Positions 1-7,577 are shown, counted from the first letter of the stretch. The stretch is 40,812 nt of DNA from Candidatus Falkowbacteria bacterium RIFOXYA2_FULL_47_19 (GCA_001780275.1 MFGB01000020.1:1-40812); one strand, 5' to 3'. Numbers and translations: made by a program. Notes: generated by a model from the letters alone, not told the origin.

Positions 1-42
1 ATAAAGATAGTGGAAAGAAAATAACCGTTGAATTTTTAACAT

Positions 43-72
43 AAAACCCCGCTCATATCAGAGCGGGGTTTT
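43..72. terminator. Bidirectional intrinsic terminator downstream of elp3
   Basis: A perfect stem pairs AAAACCCCGCTC with GAGCGGGGTTTT around a 6-nt loop. It lies just past the stop codon of the minus-strand elp3 gene and gives a T-run on both strands, so it could also end a plus-strand gene entering from the left. Confidence 0.85.
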
Positions 73-82
73 TTAACGGCGA

Positions 83-1720
83 TTATTTTAATTTTTTTAT
101 CATGTAAGTATCTTTCAGCCGGTATCCCGTCTTCCGGTAATAACTCCTCACTCCTACTCCGGCGATAACCGCTATTTTTTCATATCCGTTTTTCCGCGCG
201 ATTATTTCCGCCTCGGACATTAATTTTTTTCCCAATCCGGTGTGCTGGATTTTCTTATCTTTCCCGACCGGCACTAATTCTCCGTAAACATGCAATTCAC
301 GAATCAAGGCGCAATCATCCAATGCGTTATGCGTTACGCGTTCCACGTTATGCGTAGGCAGCCTCAACCGGCAAAAACCGAGCAGATTATTTTTATCGTC
401 TTTATTTTTTGATATAGCCTGTATAAAACATTCTTGTCCGCCCGATGCTTCATATTTTATAATTTCTAATTTCCGATTTCTAATTTCCAATTTCCCGTCT
501 TTTATTTCCCGGCATCTTATGCAGTTGCATTTTACGCCCTCGGCGGCAAGCACTTGCCGCAAATTCGTTACCATATTCCCGGCCACGATCGATTCCCCCG
601 GAATATCCCGGATCAGACGGATGATGCGCACGTAGGGCGGCACGATATTTTTGCACCTTATTATCAATCCGCGCAAAACCTTATCTGAATAAGGCTTATA
701 TTTACCTTGCTTCCACCAGCGGTATAAGAGGCTGCCTCGCGTGACCACAGTCGGGTAGAACTTTATCTGATCCGGCTGGAACCGCCCGTCGTTGAATAAT
801 CGCTTGAACATCCTGAGATCCCGGGCCGGAGTGGAGCCCGGCAAGCCGGGCATAATATGATAAGTGACCTTAAAGCCGAAATTCTTCAGAAGTTCCGTCG
901 CCCGAGCGATAGCCCCCACGCCATGTCCGCGCCGGTTCAGCTTTAAAATTTTATCATCGATCGCCTGCACCCCAAGCTCCACCCGCGTGCATCCCAGCTC
1001 CCGCATCTCCCGCAGCTCTTTCTCGTCTATATAGTCCGGACGCGTTTCCAGGGTAATCCCGATTATTCTGTATTTGGCGCTTTCATTCTTTTTCTGCTCC
1101 TTTTCCAAAATATCTTTTAGTTTATCGATATTTTCGTTGCGCGTTTTGCGTTTTAAGTTTTGTGCTTCATGCCTCATGTTTCTTGTTTCATAGAATTCAT
1201 TCGCTCCTCGGAAGCATTCTTTGATATACCAGTACTTGTATTTTTCCGGCAAAACCGACCAGGTGCCTCCGATCACGATCAATTCGATCTTCGTCGGTTC
1301 ATGTCCGTTAGCGACCAAGGCCTTGAGCCGGTCCCGTACCTGGACGTACGGATCGTAATGGCAGCGGATCGCCCGCATTACGGCCGGTTCGTTCGATAAG
1401 TAGCTTTGAGGAACGTTTTTTTCGGTGGGGCAATATGCGCACTTGCCGGGGCAAGCGTAAGGCTCGGTCAGAACTGCCACCGGCGCGATTCCCGATAAAG
1501 TCCTTATGGATCGTTTTCGCAGGAGTCGCCGAACCCCCGGAAACGGCTTTATCGTGAGGCTGTTTAACGCTTTAAGTATCGAAGAATTTTCCAAAATCCT
1601 GATATGGTGTTTTTTCGCTAATTTTCTTTTAAGCAGCATAAGCTCATTGCCGTCCTTAATATCCGAAGAAAGGAATTCTTCAACCGCTTTTAATTCCGTT
1701 TTATTTAATTTCATCGTCAT
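83..1720 (-). CDS. elp3: Elp3-family tRNA uridine-34 modifying enzyme (radical SAM + GNAT)
   Basis: Stand-alone Elp3-type enzyme, expected to start the 5-carboxymethyl-type modification of wobble uridine 34 in tRNA using SAM, an iron-sulfur cluster and acetyl-CoA. The radical SAM cysteines are C90, C94 and C97 (CPGKCAYC). The family block with QSY, NEPAVMRA and YDPY follows. The C-terminal GNAT domain has ALIRELHVYG, the QHTGLGKKLM acetyl-CoA loop and GVGVRSYYRKTGY. At 545 residues it is of normal length. No other Elongator subunit is nearby, as usual for bacterial and archaeal Elp3. Three linkers carry 7-residue repetitive stretches (THNVERVTHNA, KLEIRNRKLEI and the NMRHEAQNLK region) encoded by 7-bp-period repeats. 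The ATG at 1720 has no clear SD; a second ATG lies two codons in. Confidence 0.93.
   Translation of the reverse strand: MTMKLNKTELKAVEEFLSSDIKDGNELMLLKRKLAKKHHIRILENSSILKALNSLTIKPFPGVRRLLRKRSIRTLSGIAPVAVLTEPYACPGKCAYCPTEKNVPQSYLSNEPAVMRAIRCHYDPYVQVRDRLKALVANGHEPTKIELIVIGGTWSVLPEKYKYWYIKECFRGANEFYETRNMRHEAQNLKRKTRNENIDKLKDILEKEQKKNESAKYRIIGITLETRPDYIDEKELREMRELGCTRVELGVQAIDDKILKLNRRGHGVGAIARATELLKNFGFKVTYHIMPGLPGSTPARDLRMFKRLFNDGRFQPDQIKFYPTVVTRGSLLYRWWKQGKYKPYSDKVLRGLIIRCKNIVPPYVRIIRLIRDIPGESIVAGNMVTNLRQVLAAEGVKCNCIRCREIKDGKLEIRNRKLEIIKYEASGGQECFIQAISKNKDDKNNLLGFCRLRLPTHNVERVTHNALDDCALIRELHVYGELVPVGKDKKIQHTGLGKKLMSEAEIIARKNGYEKIAVIAGVGVRSYYRKTGYRLKDTYMIKKLK
321..355. repeat. Heptanucleotide array inside elp3 (array 1)
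   Basis: Five contiguous 7-bp units on the plus strand: AATGCGT, TATGCGT, TACGCGT, TCCACGT, TATGCGT. They are in exact register and inside the elp3 reading frame, where they encode THNVERV followed by THNALDD, a 7-residue repeat, in the loop before the conserved ALIRELHVYG of the GNAT domain. Confidence 0.85.
460..494. repeat. Heptanucleotide array inside elp3 (array 2)
   Basis: Five contiguous 7-bp units: TAATTTC, TAATTTC, CGATTTC, TAATTTC, CAATTTC, with a weaker unit (TATTTTA) just before. On the coding strand it reads as repeats of GAAATTA/GAAATCG and encodes KLEIRNR then KLEIIKY, between the CNCIRC motif and the GNAT domain. Confidence 0.87.
1141..1189. repeat. Heptanucleotide array inside elp3 (array 3)
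   Basis: Seven contiguous 7-bp units: GCGTTTT, GCGTTTT, AAGTTTT, GTGCTTC, ATGCCTC, ATGTTTC, TTGTTTC. It encodes the basic, Asn/Arg-rich linker (NMRHEAQNLKRKTRN) in the variable segment between two conserved parts of the radical SAM domain. Confidence 0.8.
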
Positions 1721-1724
1721 GTTT

Positions 1725-1753
1725 TTGTGATATGATTATATTTATGATAGAAT
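1725..1753 (+). promoter_or_regulatory. Promoter for the bactofilin-like gene
   Basis: TTGTGA at 1725-1730 and TAGAAT at 1748-1753, separated by exactly 17 nt, about 40 nt upstream of the ATG at 1793. It lies in the divergent gap between elp3 and this gene. Confidence 0.6.
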
Positions 1754-1792
1754 ATAGGCAGATCGTGAATTATTAAATTAAAGCATAAAATT

Positions 1793-2959
1793 ATGAAAAA
1801 CACAAGGATTATCGCGTTTTTCGGTTGCACCGCATTTTTACTGATCGCTCCTTTGGCGGTCAGAGCTTACGCGGTTAAAACCGATAATTCGATCTATGTC
1901 GGACAGGAGGAAACCATAAACGGGAACTTATATGCCGCCGGTAATTCGATCACCGTTGACGGCACGGTAACGGGCGACGTGTTTTGCGCCGGCCAGACCG
2001 TCAATATAAACGGCAAAGTTGAGGGCGACGTGTTTTGCGCCGGTGAGGCCCTTAATATAGCCGGCGAGATCGGAGGAAGCGTCCGGGTCGCCGGAAACGC
2101 GGTAAATATCAGCGGGATGATAGCGCGAAACGTCCAGGCCTTCGGTGCGACCGTTAACCTGGGACCGAACGCTCGGGTAGACTGGGATATGTTCATGGTC
2201 GCGGGCTTAGGCGATATCCGCGGCTATATCGGCCGCGATCTCCATGGCGCGGCCGGCAATACCGTTATCGCCGGAAAAGTCGGAGGAGACGTTAAGCTGC
2301 GGCTGGACGAACGGATCAAGGGGGAAAAATACGGAATAAATTACAGCGGACCGAAACCCCTCCGGGTTCTTTCGGGAGCGGAAATCGGCGGTAATTTATT
2401 TTATACGGCCGGCATTAGGGGGGATATCTCGGATAACGCCCGGATCGGCGGAGAAACCGGATACGGTTTGCCGAAAAATACCGGCCAGAAAGATATGGCC
2501 GCAGCCGCGATCTGGAGCAGGATCGTCCTTCTCTTTGCGGCGCTGGTAGTCGGCTTGGTTCTTATAAGCATCGGGCGCAGACAAATAATAACCTTGACCG
2601 ATCTGATGCTTAACGAGGCCGGTACGGCGGTCGGGTGGGGCATAATAATCTCTTTATTAACACCGATCATTTGTCTTATCCTGGTTCTTACCCTGATCGG
2701 GATACCATTGGCGCTTATACTGCTGGTTTTATGGCTGATCGCCTTGTACTTGAGCAAGATCGTATCCAGTATCGCCATTGGACGGGTTATTATGAAAAAG
2801 ATCCGGGAACAGGAAAAAGAATCTTTGATCTGGGCCATGGTTCTGGGCATAGTCTTGGGCTATTTAGTCTTTTCCCTGCCGATAGCCGGCTGGCTTGTTT
2901 CCCTGGCGGCCGTCTGGTGGGGGATCGGGAGTTTATGGCTCTATCATAAAAAGGTATAA
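1793..2959 (+). CDS. Polymer-forming (bactofilin-like) repeat protein with membrane C-terminus
   Basis: Residues 1-26 form a signal peptide ending VRAYA. Residues about 35-200 are a right-handed beta-helix of bactofilin/DUF583 style, with repeated turns such as GNLYAAGNSITVDGTVTGDV, VFCAGQTVNINGKV and VFCAGEALNIAG. Residues about 240-385 contain several membrane segments with the GIPLALILLVLW block. Unlike cytoplasmic bactofilins, the signal peptide suggests the beta-helix is exported and tethered by the C-terminal membrane domain. A role in envelope structure is inferred. It has its own promoter and terminator, so it is probably monocistronic. The shared VFCAG phrases suggest recent duplication of beta-helix rungs. 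Confidence 0.8.
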   Translation: MKNTRIIAFFGCTAFLLIAPLAVRAYAVKTDNSIYVGQEETINGNLYAAGNSITVDGTVTGDVFCAGQTVNINGKVEGDVFCAGEALNIAGEIGGSVRVAGNAVNISGMIARNVQAFGATVNLGPNARVDWDMFMVAGLGDIRGYIGRDLHGAAGNTVIAGKVGGDVKLRLDERIKGEKYGINYSGPKPLRVLSGAEIGGNLFYTAGIRGDISDNARIGGETGYGLPKNTGQKDMAAAAIWSRIVLLFAALVVGLVLISIGRRQIITLTDLMLNEAGTAVGWGIIISLLTPIICLILVLTLIGIPLALILLVLWLIALYLSKIVSSIAIGRVIMKKIREQEKESLIWAMVLGIVLGYLVFSLPIAGWLVSLAAVWWGIGSLWLYHKKV

Positions 2960-2971
2960 ATAATATACAAA

Positions 2972-2998
2972 ACAGCGGCCGGCCGGCCGCTGTTTTTA
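2972..2998 (+). terminator. Intrinsic terminator after the bactofilin-like gene
   Basis: A perfect stem, ACAGCGGCC paired with GGCCGCTGT around a GGCC loop (the centre is a GGCCGGCCGGCC palindrome), followed by TTTTATTTT. It lies 12 nt after the stop codon. Confidence 0.88.
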
Positions 2999-3000
2999 TT

Positions 3001-3028
3001 TTGCTTTATGGGAATTTTTTGTTAAAAT
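3001..3028 (+). promoter_or_regulatory. Promoter for the phosphohexomutase gene
   Basis: TTGCTT at 3001-3006 and TAAAAT at 3023-3028 with a 16-nt spacer, directly after the preceding terminator and 28 nt before the ATG at 3057. No SD is seen in the short leader. Confidence 0.55.
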
Positions 3029-3056
3029 GAATAATAGATAATATTAACTTGAATTT

Positions 3057-4478
3057 ATGAAAATCAACCCCAATATTTTTCGCGGCTACGACTTAAGGGG
3101 CGTGGTCGGCAAAGATCTTAACGCGGAAATAGTCGAGCATATCGGACGCGCCCACGGAACCTACATGAAACGCCGCGGGATAACCGAGGCGGTCGTCGGC
3201 TACGATTGCCGCGCGACCAGTAAAGAATACGCGGATGCCCTGATCCGCGGCTTCGCTTATGCCGGCATCGATACCGTCAATATCGGCATGAATCTGGTCG
3301 GTACTTTCTACTGGGCGCAGTATCATTTAAAAAGAAAAGGTGGCGCCTTCGTGACCGCTTCGCATAATCCGGCCGAATACAACGGTTTTAAATTCGCGAT
3401 CGATTATTCCGAAACCCTCGTGTCGGACGGCATGAACGAACTTAAACGGATGGTAATCGAGGAGGATTACGACCGGGCCGGGATTCCCGGCAAGATCGAA
3501 GAACGCGATGTCCGTCCGGCCTATTTCGATGATATCTTCAGGCGTTTGCCGGTAAACAAAAAATTCAAAGTGGTGGTGGATCCGAGTTGTTCTACGGCCG
3601 GCGCGATCGCTCCGGATCTTCTGCGGCTCTCCGGCTGCGAAGTGATCGAAAGCAATTGCCGGATCGATCCGAGCTTCCCTTTAGGCACCCCCGATCCGAC
3701 CGAAATGGCCGTGGCGGAAAGACTCCGCGCCAAAGTGCTTGAAACGGGAGCCGATATCGGTTTTTCCTACGACGCGGACGGGGACCGGATCGGGATCGTC
3801 GACGACCGAGGCGGCATTATCTGGAACGATGTCTTGGTGGCTTTATTCGCAATCGATGTTTTACATGACCACCCGGGCGCCAAAATCATGTTCAATACGC
3901 TTTGCTCGAAGGCGGTGCCGGAGACCATAAAGAAATACGGCGGAGAACCGTTCATGTGGCGGACCGGCCATTCTTTTCTTAAGAAAAAGAACCAGGAGGT
4001 AAAGGCCGCCTTCATCGGCGAACTCTCCGGCCACTTCTTCTTCTCGGCCGATTTTTATAACCACGACGACGGCCTGTACTCCGCACTAAGGCTCTTATTC
4101 TACCTGGCACGGACTAACCAGTCGCTCTCGGAAGCGGTCGGCAACCTGCCGCATTATATTTCGAGTCCGGAGATCAAAGTCGGCTGCAGCGACGAAACGA
4201 AAGTCGCCTTAATGGATAAGATCGCTGAAAAATTAAGAGCCGATTATCCGGACGCGGAAGTGATCGCGGACGAACGGGCCGGCGACGGGGTCAGGCTGGA
4301 TATGCCGGACTCGATGTTCATCATCCGCTATTCGCAGAACGGTCCTTACTTAACGGTAAAATTCGAGGCCGAGGACCGGAATAAATATGATAGCCTGAAA
4401 GTATACATCAACAAACTCCTGCACGGCTACGCGGAAGTGGATTGGGGTTTCGGAGTAAATACGGAAAGTTTAAATTAA
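3057..4478 (+). CDS. manB: Phosphomannomutase/phosphoglucomutase (alpha-D-phosphohexomutase)
   Basis: Interconverts hexose 1- and 6-phosphates through a phosphoserine intermediate, supplying sugar nucleotides for envelope glycans and glucose 1-phosphate for glucan metabolism. All family signatures are present: the catalytic serine loop TASHNPAEYNG (Ser102), the metal loop DADGDR (near residue 240), the sugar-binding loop GELSGH, and the C-terminal phosphate-binding loop RYSQNGPYLTVKFE (RxSxT-type). At 473 residues it fits the ManB/AlgC group (about 450-470). Mannose versus glucose preference cannot be read from sequence. It is flanked by its own promoter and terminator; the alpha-glucan genes at 26-35 kb are plausible consumers of its product. 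Confidence 0.92.
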   Translation: MKINPNIFRGYDLRGVVGKDLNAEIVEHIGRAHGTYMKRRGITEAVVGYDCRATSKEYADALIRGFAYAGIDTVNIGMNLVGTFYWAQYHLKRKGGAFVTASHNPAEYNGFKFAIDYSETLVSDGMNELKRMVIEEDYDRAGIPGKIEERDVRPAYFDDIFRRLPVNKKFKVVVDPSCSTAGAIAPDLLRLSGCEVIESNCRIDPSFPLGTPDPTEMAVAERLRAKVLETGADIGFSYDADGDRIGIVDDRGGIIWNDVLVALFAIDVLHDHPGAKIMFNTLCSKAVPETIKKYGGEPFMWRTGHSFLKKKNQEVKAAFIGELSGHFFFSADFYNHDDGLYSALRLLFYLARTNQSLSEAVGNLPHYISSPEIKVGCSDETKVALMDKIAEKLRADYPDAEVIADERAGDGVRLDMPDSMFIIRYSQNGPYLTVKFEAEDRNKYDSLKVYINKLLHGYAEVDWGFGVNTESLN

Positions 4479-4493
4479 CGGCAAAATATCCGC

Positions 4494-4531
4494 AGAAGCT
4501 AAGCTTCCTATAGGAAGCTTAGCTTCTTTAA
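4494..4531 (+). terminator. Terminator after the phosphohexomutase gene
   Basis: A perfect 15-bp stem (AGAAGCTAAGCTTCC with its complement) around a TATA loop, followed by TTTAAAAAA. The symmetry means it would form on either strand. Confidence 0.8.
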
Positions 4532-4543
4532 AAAATTAAAAAT

Positions 4544-4563
4544 CCCGTTCATTCGCGAACGGG
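4544..4563 (-). terminator. Terminator of the trpS operon
   Basis: On the minus strand CCCGTTC pairs with GAACGGG around a 6-nt loop and is followed by ATTTTT. It lies 20 nt past the stop codon of the small gene that follows trpS. Confidence 0.85.
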
Positions 4564-4583
4564 GTAATAAAATATGTTTCAAA

Positions 4584-4880
4584 TCAAACGCCAAAGGCAT
4601 TCAATATATTCTCGATATCATCCAGATCCGGATCATCCAGTCCGAGTTTTATCCGGTCTCGCCGCAAAGGGTACATTTCGCGGCGGATAAGCTCTGAATT
4701 GATCGTATAACCGCGCTTAAGATACGTGCGAAATTTTTTCAGAAGACTTAAAACCAGTTGCCGGTTCTTCTTGTCCAAATTTTTATAATTGCCGTTATTT
4801 ATGATAAGCGATGTCAACCGGCGGTCCAACTCATAGTCGGTAAGATTACGCGCGTCTTTTACGAGATCCTGAATATCCAT
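4584..4880 (-). CDS. Small hypothetical protein downstream of trpS
   Basis: 98 residues, charged, with no signal peptide or membrane segment and no family that I recognise. It is predicted mostly helical, with a basic middle (KKNRQLVLSLLKKF, RTYLKRG) and an acidic tail (DDPDLDDIENI). It begins 4 nt after the trpS stop codon and ends before a terminator, so it is the second gene of a two-gene operon and translation is probably coupled. No SD precedes the ATG. Function unknown; a nucleic-acid-binding role is possible from charge but is not shown. Confidence 0.75.
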   Translation of the reverse strand: MDIQDLVKDARNLTDYELDRRLTSLIINNGNYKNLDKKNRQLVLSLLKKFRTYLKRGYTINSELIRREMYPLRRDRIKLGLDDPDLDDIENILNAFGV

Positions 4881-4884
4881 AATT

Positions 4885-5880
4885 TTAATTGATGCCTAGT
4901 TTTTCCTTAACCCGTTTAAGCGTTTCCTCGGCTATCGGCCGGGCGCGCTCCGCGCCTCCGCTCAGGATAAAATAGACGTCTTTATCGCTGATCGCGTTGT
5001 ATTTTTTCTGGAAATCGGCCAGAAATTTTTTTACGATATCAGCCAGGTCTTTCTTGAAATCGCCGTATCCTTTGCGCTTGTATTTTTTCTCAATATCCCG
5101 GATCGGCATTTCGGCAAGGATAGAATACATGGACATCAGATTGGTTATTCCCGGCTTGTTAAGCTTGTCGTAAAGAATGTCCTTGCCCGTGTCGGTCACG
5201 GCCCGCATTATCTTTTTGGCCGCCTTCGCCGGTTCATCAAGAAGCTCGATACGGTTATATTCGCTGGATTCGCTTTTCCCCATTTTCCTGGCAGGATCAT
5301 CAAGGCTCATGATACGGGCGCTTTCTTTATTTATCTTCGCTTCCGGCACTCGGAACGTTTCGCCGAATTGGCTGTTGAAGCGCTTGGCCAGGTCGCGGGT
5401 CAATTCCACGTGCTGGACCTGATCGTCGCCGACCGGAACAACCTCTGTATTGTAAAGAAGGATATCCGCCGCCATCAAGGCCGGATAGTCGAATAGCCCG
5501 ACACTGACATTTTCCTGGTTTTCACCCGCCTTGTCCTTGAATTGGGTCATTTTTTTAAGATCGGACATCCTGGCTACGCAGTTCATTATCCAGGCCATTT
5601 CCGTGTGGGCGCTGATATCCGACTGTTGAAAAATAATGGATTTCTTGGGATCTATTCCTGAAGCCAGATAAACCTTAACGATTTCGAAAATCCTTTTCTT
5701 AAGCATTTTCGGGTCCTGCTTAACCGTTATGGCGTGATAGTCGACCACGCAAAAAATGCAATTATGATCATCCTGCATTTTTGCCCACTGTGTTATCGCT
5801 CCCAGATAATTACCGATATGAACATTGCCGGAGGGCTTAATTCCGGAAAAAATGGTCGGTTTTTTATTAATTTTAGTCAT
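4885..5880 (-). CDS. trpS: Tryptophanyl-tRNA synthetase
   Basis: Class Ic aminoacyl-tRNA synthetase charging tRNA-Trp. The HIGH-type signature is NVHIGNYLG and the KMSKS-type signature is RKMGKSES. GDDQVQHVELTRD and DYPALMAADILLY are characteristic of TrpS. The ATG at 5880 gives 331-332 residues, normal for bacterial TrpS. A longer reading from a TTG at 5898 would overlap the promoter -10 box and is rejected. The promoter places the transcript start at or a base or two from the ATG, so the mRNA is probably leaderless. It is co-transcribed with the 98-residue gene downstream. Confidence 0.95.
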   Translation of the reverse strand: MTKINKKPTIFSGIKPSGNVHIGNYLGAITQWAKMQDDHNCIFCVVDYHAITVKQDPKMLKKRIFEIVKVYLASGIDPKKSIIFQQSDISAHTEMAWIMNCVARMSDLKKMTQFKDKAGENQENVSVGLFDYPALMAADILLYNTEVVPVGDDQVQHVELTRDLAKRFNSQFGETFRVPEAKINKESARIMSLDDPARKMGKSESSEYNRIELLDEPAKAAKKIMRAVTDTGKDILYDKLNKPGITNLMSMYSILAEMPIRDIEKKYKRKGYGDFKKDLADIVKKFLADFQKKYNAISDKDVYFILSGGAERARPIAEETLKRVKEKLGIN

Positions 5881-5886
5881 GTTCTT

Positions 5887-5915
5887 ATTGTAAGGCAATT
5901 TAAGCGTAAAATCAA
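5887..5915 (-). promoter_or_regulatory. trpS promoter, leaderless configuration
   Basis: On the minus strand TTGATT (5910-5915), a 17-nt spacer and TACAAT (5887-5892). Only six nt separate the -10 box from the ATG at 5880, so initiation 6-8 nt past the -10 would start the mRNA at the start codon. Confidence 0.7.
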
Positions 5916-5932
5916 GGGCTTGGTTACCTTTA

Positions 5933-5962
5933 TTGACTTTTTCAAATTTTCCATGTTAATAT
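5933..5962 (+). promoter_or_regulatory. Possible promoter for the 103-residue gene
   Basis: TTGACT at 5933-5938 and TAATAT at 5957-5962 with an 18-nt spacer, about 65 nt before the start codon at 6029. It is divergent from the trpS promoter. Confidence 0.4.
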
Positions 5963-6028
5963 CATTTAAACGATATCATATTGTTTTCAAGAAAGATCAT
6001 TCAAAATTAGCGGGAAGCGGGAGGAAAA

Positions 6029-6340
6029 ATGGACAAAGACCAAAAGCCGGCGAAACCGCCGATCGAAAAGCCGTGGTGCCTGTACGGCGTGTTTTACCCC
6101 TGGGGATTCGGTAAAATCACAGATGAATCTCCGGATGGAAAAACCGTTCATATTCTATATTCAGCTAACCAGGCTTTTCCGGCGGAACTCTGGTACGCTA
6201 AATATGTCCGGAGATTTTTTACCCTGCAGGAAGCCGTTGAGGCCTATTATCGCTCCGCTCCCGATTATCCACTTGCGCATTACGAGCGCCGGGCCGAAGA
6301 ATCTTTCCCCAACGAACTTGGATCAACTTCCCCGGAGTAA
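6029..6340 (+). CDS. Hypothetical 103-residue protein
   Basis: Not recognised. Aromatic-rich (WCLYGVFYPWGFG, ELWYAKYVRRFFT, EAYYRSAPDYPLAHYERR), soluble, with a proline-rich N-terminus and no signal peptide. The central part (GKITDESPDGKTVHILY, then WYAKYVRRFFTLQEAVEAYY) looks like a small compact beta-plus-helix domain. The start is well supported: GGGAGG lies 5-10 nt before the ATG, an SD much stronger than those of neighbouring core genes. It is followed by two hairpins and stands alone. No function is proposed. Confidence 0.7.
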   Translation: MDKDQKPAKPPIEKPWCLYGVFYPWGFGKITDESPDGKTVHILYSANQAFPAELWYAKYVRRFFTLQEAVEAYYRSAPDYPLAHYERRAEESFPNELGSTSPE

Positions 6341-6345
6341 GCTGA

Positions 6346-6374
6346 CGAGACATAAAATACATATCCTTGTCTCG
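6346..6374. other. Short inverted repeat after the 103-residue gene
   Basis: CGAGACA at 6346-6352 is mirrored by TGTCTCG at 6368-6374 around a 15-nt A/T-rich loop. There is no T-run, so it is more likely an mRNA 3' structure or an operator than a terminator. Confidence 0.4.
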
Positions 6375-6429
6375 CAAACTGCGGCGAATTAATGCTCGTC
6401 CCGAAGCCTCGATATTAAAACAAAAAATA

Positions 6430-6460
6430 AACCAGGAAATAATTTTTTCTGGTTTTTTAT
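6430..6460 (+). terminator. Intrinsic terminator before the carbamoyltransferase gene
   Basis: AACCAG pairs with CTGGTT; inside, GAAA lies opposite TTTT. The run TTTTTATTT follows. TTGACT begins at 6461 and could be a -35 element for the next gene, but no convincing -10 lies at the right distance. Confidence 0.7.
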
Positions 6461-6557
6461 TTGACTTTAACGAGAAAATGTAGGAAAATGTAAATAGATT
6501 ATCAATAATATTCGCGCATTACGGCCTAAAAAATGCCCAGTGCGCGTAAACAAACTT

Positions 6558-7505
6558 ATGCGCCACCTCATATCTTTAAAAAGACAAAGCAGGGAAGATA
6601 TTCTGACTATGCTGGATATGGCCCAAAAGATCAAGGAAAAGCGGAATGCCGGCGAAAACACGCCCTATCTTCGCGATAAGACGCTTATCATGCTCTTCGA
6701 AAAAACCTCGACCCGTACGCGATTGTCTTTCGAGGCCGGCATGACCGAACTCGGCGGACATGCGATCTTCTTGGACGCCCGCACGAGCCAGTTTTCCTTA
6801 ACCGATTTCGGAGACGAGATACGGGCGGTAATGCGCTTCGGAGCCGTGCTTATGTACCGCGCTAAAGATTCGGAAAACGTGAAAAAAGCGGCTTCCTTCA
6901 ATCAGATCCCGGTCATAGACGCCTGCAGCGAAAAATACCATCCGGCCCAGGCCCTATCTGATGTCCTGACCATGGCCGAACATTCGGGCGGAATCGATAA
7001 GGTAAAAAAAATCACCTGGCTCGGAATAGAAAATAACGTGTCCAACACATTGATGCTCGCCTGCGCCAAAATCGGGATCGAAGTTGCGATCGTGGCGCCC
7101 GAAGCGGATGCCGCCAGCGTCGACCCCGCCCTCCGCGCTCAGGCCGAAGCGACCGGCCTGGTCCGGCGCACGCTTAACCTGGCCGAAGCTTTAAAGAACG
7201 CGGATTATATCCATACCGATACCTGGATGAATATGGAATTCTTTGAAAATGGCCGGGTCAAAGATGAATATAAGGAAGAATACGAGAAACGCAAAGAAAA
7301 ATTCATGCCTTATCAGCTAAACGCCGACCTTGTCAATATTTACGCCCCGAAAGCGAAGATCATGCACTGCATGCCCTGCCATATAGGTTATGAGATTTCC
7401 CGGGATGCCGTCGATCATCCGAACGCGATCATCTTTGACCAGGCGGAAAACAGATTGCATATGCAGAAAGCCATGATCATGTGGCTATTGGAAAAATCTA
7501 TATAA
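6558..7505 (+). CDS. argF: Ornithine carbamoyltransferase-like protein
   Basis: Aspartate/ornithine carbamoyltransferase superfamily: transfers the carbamoyl group of carbamoyl phosphate to an amine. The carbamoyl-phosphate loop is STRTR (51-55 from the ATG at 6558), followed by HPAQ (128-131) and the HCxP-type active-site Cys motif HCMPCH (270-275). The C-terminus (FDQAENRLHMQKA) is of OTC type. Odd point: the ornithine-binding SMG loop is replaced by NME (DTWMNMEFF, 220-229), so the amine substrate may not be ornithine. No other arginine, pyrimidine or deiminase gene is visible. An in-frame GTG at 6540 would add six residues; the ATG suits the family N-terminus better. No SD is visible. Confidence 0.85.
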   Translation: MRHLISLKRQSREDILTMLDMAQKIKEKRNAGENTPYLRDKTLIMLFEKTSTRTRLSFEAGMTELGGHAIFLDARTSQFSLTDFGDEIRAVMRFGAVLMYRAKDSENVKKAASFNQIPVIDACSEKYHPAQALSDVLTMAEHSGGIDKVKKITWLGIENNVSNTLMLACAKIGIEVAIVAPEADAASVDPALRAQAEATGLVRRTLNLAEALKNADYIHTDTWMNMEFFENGRVKDEYKEEYEKRKEKFMPYQLNADLVNIYAPKAKIMHCMPCHIGYEISRDAVDHPNAIIFDQAENRLHMQKAMIMWLLEKSI

Positions 7506-7553
7506 CATATCAACATCCACGAGACAAATACCTTATTAAGCATGATCTAACTG

Positions 7554-7577
7554 GTAATATTGGATATTAGACATCGG
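7554..7577. repeat. Heptad array, far arm of inverted pair (array 4L)
   Basis: Units GTAATAT, TGGATAT, TAGACAT and the start of CGGAACC, 7-bp register. It is the inverted partner of 7606-7628: AATATTGGATATTAGACATC matches the complement of the other arm with three mismatches over about 22 nt. Confidence 0.75.

Noticed and set aside
2981..2992. GGCCGGCCGGCC as a special recombination site
   Set aside because: It is simply the apex of a strong intrinsic terminator.
5881..5898. Upstream TTG start for trpS
   Set aside because: It would place the start inside the -10 box; the ATG at 5880 fits the family N-terminus and the promoter.
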